A stretch of DNA of 17,440 nucleotides. It comes from an uncultured Collinsella sp. Its GTDB lineage: Bacteria; Actinomycetota; Coriobacteriia; Coriobacteriales; Coriobacteriaceae. The stretch covers positions 1-17,440 of the forward strand of contig CAAETD010000105.1 in NCBI GenBank assembly GCA_900758885.1, in the 5' to 3' direction. How positions within the stretch are numbered: the stretch's first letter is position 1; every line of letters begins with the position of its first letter. Both the position numbers and the translations under genes were made by a program. Of this stretch, positions 12,992 to 17,440 are shown one piece after another. The notes under the pieces are model-generated. The model did not search any database and was not told the DNA's origin. It saw only the letters and a program-made list of their open reading frames with translations.

Positions 12992-14398
12992 TTGAATCTG
13001 AGTAAGCCTAAAATCAACGCGCTTTTGGCACTTGCGCTCTTTACCTTTGTCTTTCTTGCCGCCGAGTTTCGATTCGACATTAATGTCGGGCTGCTCACCG
13101 GTGCCGAGCGTGTTGTGATTGCGCAGGGCTTCGTCCTCGGCGCCAGCGTGATCGGCTTTATCGGATATTCGCCGCTGCTCGGGCTCGCACAGCGCAAAGG
13201 CCACTCGCTGGCAGCCGTCAACGCCGCCGCCGTCCCTATCGTCATCGTGGGCCTGACCCAAATTCAGTTCCCTACGGCCCCGCTTGTGCTCGAGATTCTG
13301 GGCTGCGTGGCGTTCTTTGGACTCGGCCTGCTGGGTGCCGCAGCGCACCACGCCTTTTCGTTGACATTCCAGGATGACCCCAAGCTCGCCACCGGCGCAG
13401 GAGCGGCCTATGCTGCGGGCATCCTGATGCAGTTCGCCATCAACCTGCTCGATTGCGGCGGCATCGCAGAGCTCATCGTCCTTGGCACAGCGACTATCGC
13501 CATCTCCGTCCTCAGCGTCGTTCCCCAAAAGGCCGCCGAGAGCTCCAGCCCCACCATCAATCCCTTTGCCGAGCCCTCGCACGCCCTCGCCAAGCAGGCG
13601 TGCTGGAGTATCGCGCTCGTCATGATTCTGGCCTGCTTGTTCTCGACCCTCGACAACGTGGTCACGCTCTCCAACGCCCACGGCACCATCGCCGTACAGA
13701 CCTGGCCGCGCCTCTTTTTGGCGGCAAGCGGCCTTGCCGCCGGTCTTATCTTTGATCTTGCCGAACGTCGCTACATGGGTCTCATCATGCTCGGCGTCAC
13801 GGCACTTTCAACCATCTCGATCTTGGCCGTAGAAGCCGGCGCCGACCCCAACCTGGGCCTTGTCGTCTTTTATCTGAGTTCGGGCTTTTTTGTCACGTTC
13901 TTTACCGCCACGTTTACGCAGCTGGCGCCGCGCATGCATACGCCCGCACTGTGGGCTGGCATGGGCCGCGCAGCCAACAACGTGTGTGCGTTCACTACGT
14001 CGGGCATCTCGCTGGCACTTGTGACCTCGGGCAATGTCGCCCTCATCATGATCGGCGCGCTCATGCTGCTTGTGGCGGCGAGTGTGGCGTTTGTAGCCGC
14101 GGGCCTGTTCCGCCTGCCCCAAACCGAGCAGGAGCGCGAACACCAGCAACGAGCCGAGAAAGCACTCGCCGCCCCCACCATCGAGGAGCAACGCCAGGCC
14201 TTCATCGCCAACCACGCTCTCACCCCGCGCGAAGTCGACGTGCTCATGGCCGTGACCCAGGATGAACGCCCGCTCAAGCAGGTCGCCGAGGAGCTCGGCA
14301 TCTCGATGCGCATGGTACAGCGCCACCTGAGCTCTATCTACCAAAAGACCGACACGCAAACGCGCGCCGGTCTCACCAAAGCCTTCCCCTCGGCCTAA
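12992..14398 (+). CDS. LuxR-type transcriptional regulator with a polytopic membrane N-terminus
   Basis: A membrane-embedded one-component regulator of the type abundant in Coriobacteriia. The 468-aa protein has roughly 12 hydrophobic segments (about 8-25, 41-60, 76-90, 98-120, 134-155, 158-178, 203-221, 236-254, 262-281, 287-306, 330-345 and 348-372). A charged linker (about 376-405) leads to a C-terminal LuxR/NarL helix-turn-helix (409-468): LTPREVDVL, then VAEELGISMRMVQRHLSSIY and KTDTQTRAGL. There is no receiver domain, so the signal is probably sensed by the membrane part. The start is TTG at 12992, supported by AAAGGA (12980-12985). The gene is divergent from the surface-protein genes and followed by a hairpin terminator. 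The inducing signal and targets are unknown; regulation of the neighbouring surface genes is inference. Confidence 0.88.
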   Translation: MNLSKPKINALLALALFTFVFLAAEFRFDINVGLLTGAERVVIAQGFVLGASVIGFIGYSPLLGLAQRKGHSLAAVNAAAVPIVIVGLTQIQFPTAPLVLEILGCVAFFGLGLLGAAAHHAFSLTFQDDPKLATGAGAAYAAGILMQFAINLLDCGGIAELIVLGTATIAISVLSVVPQKAAESSSPTINPFAEPSHALAKQACWSIALVMILACLFSTLDNVVTLSNAHGTIAVQTWPRLFLAASGLAAGLIFDLAERRYMGLIMLGVTALSTISILAVEAGADPNLGLVVFYLSSGFFVTFFTATFTQLAPRMHTPALWAGMGRAANNVCAFTTSGISLALVTSGNVALIMIGALMLLVAASVAFVAAGLFRLPQTEQEREHQQRAEKALAAPTIEEQRQAFIANHALTPREVDVLMAVTQDERPLKQVAEELGISMRMVQRHLSSIYQKTDTQTRAGLTKAFPSA

Positions 14399-14401
14399 AA
14401 C

Positions 14402-14442
14402 AAAAACCACCACAAGGTGCATGTCCCCTTGTGGTGGTTTTT
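14402..14442. terminator. Bidirectional terminator made of 35-bp stem-loop family copy 4
   Basis: AAAAACCACCACAAGG (14402-14417) and CCTTGTGGTGGTTTTT (14427-14442) form a perfect 16-bp stem around the loop TGCATGTCC. One A/T pair of the family stem is missing on each side. It ends with T5 in both directions and lies exactly between the convergent stop codons at 14398 and 14449, so it should terminate both genes. Confidence 0.85.
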
Positions 14443-14448
14443 GGTCGG

Positions 14449-15072
14449 CTAGCCTTCGAGCTGAGCTACCTTGTAGCGGTAGGCAGCGGCGATAACGTCT
14501 TTGCAGCCCTCGCGGCCCAGCTTAGCGCGGTTGACAACGATATCCTTACCGCTCGTCATCTTCCACTTTCCGGCGCTGTAGCGCTTATAGAACGCCTCGC
14601 GCGCCTTCTGCTGCTGCTTGACCAGCTTGGCGCCCTTCTTTTTGTTAAGGCCACGCTTCTTGCGCACAATCTCGACGCGGTCCTCAAAGGGAGCGGTCAC
14701 CAACACGGCAATGTGGTTGGGGTTGTTGCGAAGCAGGTAATCGGACAGGCGGCCTTCGATAATGCAGCTCTCAGTCTCGCCCAGATCCAAAATCACCTGG
14801 CTCATCTTTTGGAACAACTTGTCCGAGTACGAGCGCGCGTCGTAGCGGTCGGGCAGGAACGCCATGTTTTCCACGGCCAGACGTTCGTCATAGGCGGCCA
14901 TCTTATCGAGCGACTCACCCGCACGCAGCGATGCGCGCACCAGCAGCTCGTTGTCATACAGTGGAATCCCCAACTCGTCGGCAAGCATGCGACCAATCTC
15001 GTGGCCCTCGGCGCCAAAGTCGCGCGCGATGGTAATAACCACAGGATTCTTCTTGTTCTCCAGATCGCTCAT
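14449..15072 (-). CDS. Cytidylate-kinase-like P-loop protein
   Basis: The 207-aa protein resembles the cytidylate kinase-like family (Cytidylate_kin2), small P-loop kinases common in gut anaerobes whose substrate is not settled. The N-terminus VVITIARDFGAEGHEIGRML (11-30) is the family form of the phosphate-binding loop, and LADELGIPLYDNELL (30-44) follows. EGRLSDYLL (106-114) and HIAVLVTAPFEDRVEIV (120-136) fit the core strand and lid region, and a Lys-rich stretch (138-158) comes next. The loop departs from the strict GxxGxGK[ST] form, as is usual in this family, so activity on CMP should not be assumed. ATG is preceded by AAAGGAA on the minus strand. It appears monocistronic, with a terminator at each side. 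Confidence 0.82.
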   Translation of the reverse strand: MSDLENKKNPVVITIARDFGAEGHEIGRMLADELGIPLYDNELLVRASLRAGESLDKMAAYDERLAVENMAFLPDRYDARSYSDKLFQKMSQVILDLGETESCIIEGRLSDYLLRNNPNHIAVLVTAPFEDRVEIVRKKRGLNKKKGAKLVKQQQKAREAFYKRYSAGKWKMTSGKDIVVNRAKLGREGCKDVIAAAYRYKVAQLEG

Positions 15073-15166
15073 CGCGATTCCTTTCTAACAAATGAGAAAT
15101 AGGCGATTCCTGATTCCCATTTTGTCACTTACGCCGTCCTGGTTTCCCAAGTGCGGCAGATTGCCC

Positions 15167-15204
15167 GAAAGAGAAGCGCCGCGTACTAAATGTACGCAAG
15201 CGAC
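15167..15204 (-). terminator. Probable terminator of the amino-acid ABC transporter operon
   Basis: GCGTAC (15181-15186) and GTACGC (15192-15197) pair around a 5-base loop. On the minus strand two U-G pairs extend the stem, and TTCTCTTTC follows, which fits an intrinsic terminator about 45 bases after the last permease. The rest of the gap 15073-15241 shows no gene; I see no convincing promoter for the kinase gene in it. Confidence 0.55.
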
Positions 15205-15241
15205 GATTGAGGGGCAAGGTGCCGTGCTTGGGGGAGCAGGA

Positions 15242-15880
15242 CTATGCGGCTACGATGCGGCGCTGATACGCGCGGACCAGCAGCGAGATACCAAAGTTGA
15301 GCACAAAGTACATCGCAAACACCAGGCCGTAGAGCATAAGAACCTGCGACAGGTCGATCGCGTGGGCCATCACGACATTTGCCGTGTACATGAGCTCGGC
15401 CACGTTAATGCCCGAAAGATACGAGCTGTCCTTGATGACAGTCGTGCACTGGCTAAACAGCGCCGGAATGATCGTCTTAAACGTCTGCGGCAGAATGATG
15501 TAGCGCATGGTGGCAAAGAAGCCGAAGCCCTGGCTCTGTGCCGCCTCAAACTGGCCGCGCGGAATCGAGTTGAGACCGCCGCGCACAATCTCGGCCATAA
15601 CAGCGCTGGTAAACAGCGTAAAGGCGATGGTCGAAATCACAATGTCCAAACCCTGCACCGTAAAGTAGATAAACAGGATCCACAGCAGGTTCGGCGTGCA
15701 GCGGAACAGCTCGATATAGGCGCTCACCAAAATACGGAACGGGCGGGGCGCATAGCTTTTAACGAGCGCCAGCACCGTGCCAAAGATGAGCGAGAAAAAG
15801 ATCGACAGCGCCGAGATCTCGATCGTCTTAACAAAGCCGCCCCAAATGTAGAGCAGGTTGGTCGCGTTGAAGATTTCCAT
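15242..15880 (-). CDS. Polar amino-acid ABC transporter permease (second permease)
   Basis: An inner-membrane permease of the HisM/GlnP family, part of an importer for polar amino acids. The 212-aa protein has about five hydrophobic segments (near 12-40, 48-80, 82-98, 125-145 and 178-203). The cytoplasmic EAA loop that docks the ATPase is clear: EIVRGGLNSIPRGQFEAAQSQGF ends at 119 (the diagnostic G lies in RGQ..EAA..QG). It is the last gene of the operon, 3 bases after the preceding permease stop, with its AGGAGG box (15889-15894) inside the end of that gene. Translation is therefore coupled and the two permeases probably form a heterodimer. A terminator follows. Confidence 0.92.
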   Translation of the reverse strand: MEIFNATNLLYIWGGFVKTIEISALSIFFSLIFGTVLALVKSYAPRPFRILVSAYIELFRCTPNLLWILFIYFTVQGLDIVISTIAFTLFTSAVMAEIVRGGLNSIPRGQFEAAQSQGFGFFATMRYIILPQTFKTIIPALFSQCTTVIKDSSYLSGINVAELMYTANVVMAHAIDLSQVLMLYGLVFAMYFVLNFGISLLVRAYQRRIVAA

Positions 15881-15883
15881 GCG

Positions 15884-16630
15884 CTAGGCCTCCTCTACGT
15901 TGTCGAGCCCCAGCTCGGCCAGGCTCACACCGCGCGGACGCTCCTTGGAGCGGCGCTCGAGCCACTGCACCAGCATGGCGAGCGGAAAGCAGATGATGAA
16001 GTACATAAGGCAGCAGACGATGTATCCCTGCAGGTACCCGTACAGACTCACAAAGTTGTCGGAACGGTACATAAGGTCGCCGCCGGCCACAAGCGCCAGC
16101 ACCGACGTGTTCTTGACCAGGTTGAGCGCCTGGTTACACAGCGGCGGCAGAATGATCTTGAATGTCTGGGGCAGCACGATGTACCAGTACGCCTGCGCAC
16201 GGGTGAAGCCCTGACTCTGGGCCGCCTCCATCTGACCGCGCGGAACCGCCTCGATACCAGTGCGGATGACCTCCGAAATGTAGGCCGCGTGATACAGGCC
16301 CACGCCCAAGAAGCCCAGCACGAACGGCGCGATGCGCACCGGCTGGTCGGCACCGGTTATGGCCTGCAAAAACTGCGGACCGGCCATGTACATAAAGAGC
16401 ACCTGTACGGGCAACGGGGTGTTTTGGTAAAACTCCACGTACACGCGGCTTATGGCGCGCAGCACGCGCGAGCGAGTGGTAGAGAACACACCCAGCAGCG
16501 TGCCCAGTACCAGCGACAGCAGCAGACCGGCAACGACCACCTGCAGCGTCACGCCAAAGCCCTCCCAGAAGGGCCCCATGTTTTGAAATGTCGTCGACCA
16601 ACGGTCGGCGTCAAATAATCCTTCGAGCAT
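15884..16630 (-). CDS. Polar amino-acid ABC transporter permease (first permease)
   Basis: A 248-aa HisM/GlnP-type permease, partner of the downstream one. It has hydrophobic segments near 25-49, 72-90, 101-118, 148-165 and 198-221, with an EAA loop at 120-142 (EVIRTGIEAVPRGQMEAA and following QSQGF). It has a longer periplasmic-side loop and a hydrophilic C-terminal tail (226-248) absent in its partner. I set the start at ATG 16630, preceded by GGAAGGAA, rather than the upstream in-frame TTG at 16663, which lies at the end of the binding-protein gene and has no ribosome binding site. The gap to that gene is then 25 bases, consistent with one operon. Confidence 0.92.
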   Translation of the reverse strand: MLEGLFDADRWSTTFQNMGPFWEGFGVTLQVVVAGLLLSLVLGTLLGVFSTTRSRVLRAISRVYVEFYQNTPLPVQVLFMYMAGPQFLQAITGADQPVRIAPFVLGFLGVGLYHAAYISEVIRTGIEAVPRGQMEAAQSQGFTRAQAYWYIVLPQTFKIILPPLCNQALNLVKNTSVLALVAGGDLMYRSDNFVSLYGYLQGYIVCCLMYFIICFPLAMLVQWLERRSKERPRGVSLAELGLDNVEEA

Positions 16631-16655
16631 TTGATTCCTTCCTTGGACGATGCGC

Positions 16656-17440
16656 CTATACAAGACCCCAGGTCTTGACCTCTTGGTCGAGCCAGCCGTC
16701 GGCCAGGCGATCGCAAATCACCTGATCGACCACGGCCGAAAGGTCGCAACCCTTCTTGGTCGCCACGCCGTAGCCTTGCTCGCCAAACTTGACCTCGGGC
16801 TGCAGCAGCTCGACGGTCTCATTCATGTAGCCGGCCAGCGTGGAGCGGTCCATGGCAAAGACGTCGATATTGCCGGCGTCGAGCGAACTCTTGATGATGG
16901 GGTAGCCGCTAAAGGCCCTAAATTCGGGCTTGCAGCTAAAGCCGTTGTCCTTGATCATCTGCTCAATCAGGCCCTGCGTGGTAGCACCCTGGCTCACGCC
17001 AATGACCTTGCCGTCCAGATCCTCAATCGAGGTAAAGCCCGAACGCTTCTTGACCATGAGTCCCACGTAGTCGGTGCGGTACGGCGTCGAAAAATCCCAG
17101 CTCTTCTTGCGCTCGTCGGTGATGGTGTAGGTCGCCGCGACCACGTCAAGTTGGCCGTTATCGATCAGCGGGCCGCGTGTCTTGGGCGTTACGTCGGTAA
17201 ACTCGACAAGCTCCTGGGCGCGGGCCTCCTTATAGCTCACGCCAAAGACGGCAGCGGCGATCTGATAGCACAAATCGACTTCCATGCCCTCAAAGCGGCC
17301 CTTGGCGGTATCGTAATAGCCATAGCCGGGAACGTCCTTCTTAACGCCGGCGTTCAGATGGCCACGCGACTTGATGGCCGCAAGCTTGGACCCCTTGTCG
17401 GAGCCCTCGCCGCTGGTGGAGTTGCCGCAACCGGTAAGCG
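16656..17440 (-). CDS. Amino-acid ABC transporter substrate-binding lipoprotein, PEB1/GlnH-like (N-terminus cut by window edge)
   Basis: An SBP_bac_3 binding protein that captures the amino acid outside the membrane and delivers it to the permeases encoded downstream. The reading frame is open to the window edge. The first visible residues are LTGC, a lipobox whose cysteine (codon 17427-17429) would be lipidated, so only the signal peptide is missing. A Ser/Gly linker and GHLNAGVKKDVPGYGYYD come next, then EGMEVDLC, KTRGPLIDNGQLDVVAATYTIT and ERKKSWDFSTPY. ATTQGLIEQM, SLDAGNIDVFAMD and GYGVATKKG near the end fit the two-lobed fold. KTRGPL-DNG and T-T-ERK closely resemble Campylobacter PEB1a, suggesting aspartate/glutamate-type substrates, but specificity is not proven. 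No ATPase gene is visible; it may lie beyond the right edge. Confidence 0.93.
   Translation of the reverse strand, partial: LTGCGNSTSGEGSDKGSKLAAIKSRGHLNAGVKKDVPGYGYYDTAKGRFEGMEVDLCYQIAAAVFGVSYKEARAQELVEFTDVTPKTRGPLIDNGQLDVVAATYTITDERKKSWDFSTPYRTDYVGLMVKKRSGFTSIEDLDGKVIGVSQGATTQGLIEQMIKDNGFSCKPEFRAFSGYPIIKSSLDAGNIDVFAMDRSTLAGYMNETVELLQPEVKFGEQGYGVATKKGCDLSAVVDQVICDRLADGWLDQEVKTWGLV

Noticed and set aside
12992..14398. MFS transporter
   Set aside because: The 12 hydrophobic segments look like a transporter, but the C-terminal LuxR/NarL helix-turn-helix is unmistakable. Transport by the membrane part cannot be excluded, but there is no motif for it.
16656..17285. Binding protein beginning at the internal ATG at 17285
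   Set aside because: The frame continues upstream through conserved binding-protein sequence to a lipobox LTGC, so the true start lies outside the window.

Overview
The window is high-GC DNA, probably from a gut anaerobe of the class Coriobacteriia. Collinsella is my best guess, by inference only. The clues are an Nfn-type ferredoxin/NAD(P) oxidoreductase pair, a LuxR-type regulator fused to about 12 membrane helices (a form well known in Coriobacteriia), sortase-type surface proteins with cysteine-bearing ectodomains, and strong GGAGG-like ribosome binding sites.

Layout. Positions 1-805 (+) hold the tail-end terminator of an unseen upstream gene and pth (peptidyl-tRNA hydrolase). Positions 806-1179 are a structured intergenic region with a REPIN-like inverted pair, the probable pth terminator and the promoter/leader of the next operon. 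Positions 1180-3419 (+) are nfnA-nfnB, two overlapping genes for NADH-dependent reduced ferredoxin:NADP+ oxidoreductase. Positions 3420-12991 are a surface-protein island on the minus strand: a 670-aa protein (10752-12764) followed by a 2200-aa protein (3813-10415). Positions 12992-14398 (+) encode the membrane LuxR regulator, divergent from the island. Positions 14449-15072 (-) encode a cytidylate-kinase-like P-loop protein. Positions 15242-17440 (-) hold an amino-acid ABC transporter (two permeases and a PEB1-like binding lipoprotein, the last cut by the window edge). Its ATPase is not in the window.

The most unusual part is the non-coding architecture of the surface-protein island. Each of the two genes has (i) an upstream palindrome with core arms TAGGTTC/GAACCTA, (ii) an almost identical 99-bp stretch coding for the C-terminal anchor, (iii) an array, starting 37 bp after the stop codon, of 15-bp words (TCTCAATCTGTAACA and its reverse complement) that alternate in orientation every 40 bp, and (iv) beyond the array a 35-bp perfect stem-loop with a conserved 9-nt loop. 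The two 3' modules align without gaps except that one array has exactly one extra 80-bp unit. This looks like a duplicated, unit-variable 3' module attached to surface antigens. The 35-bp stem-loop also occurs in the 5' leader of the 670-aa gene and, as a bidirectional terminator, between the regulator and kinase genes. Degenerate copies form the REPIN-like pair after pth.

How the genes may work together: pth is housekeeping, NfnAB balances NADH/NADPH/ferredoxin pools in fermentation, the ABC system imports acidic or related amino acids, and the divergent LuxR protein is the only transcription factor visible, so it is the obvious but unproven candidate regulator of the surface genes. All comparisons were done by eye, with no database search or folding program.
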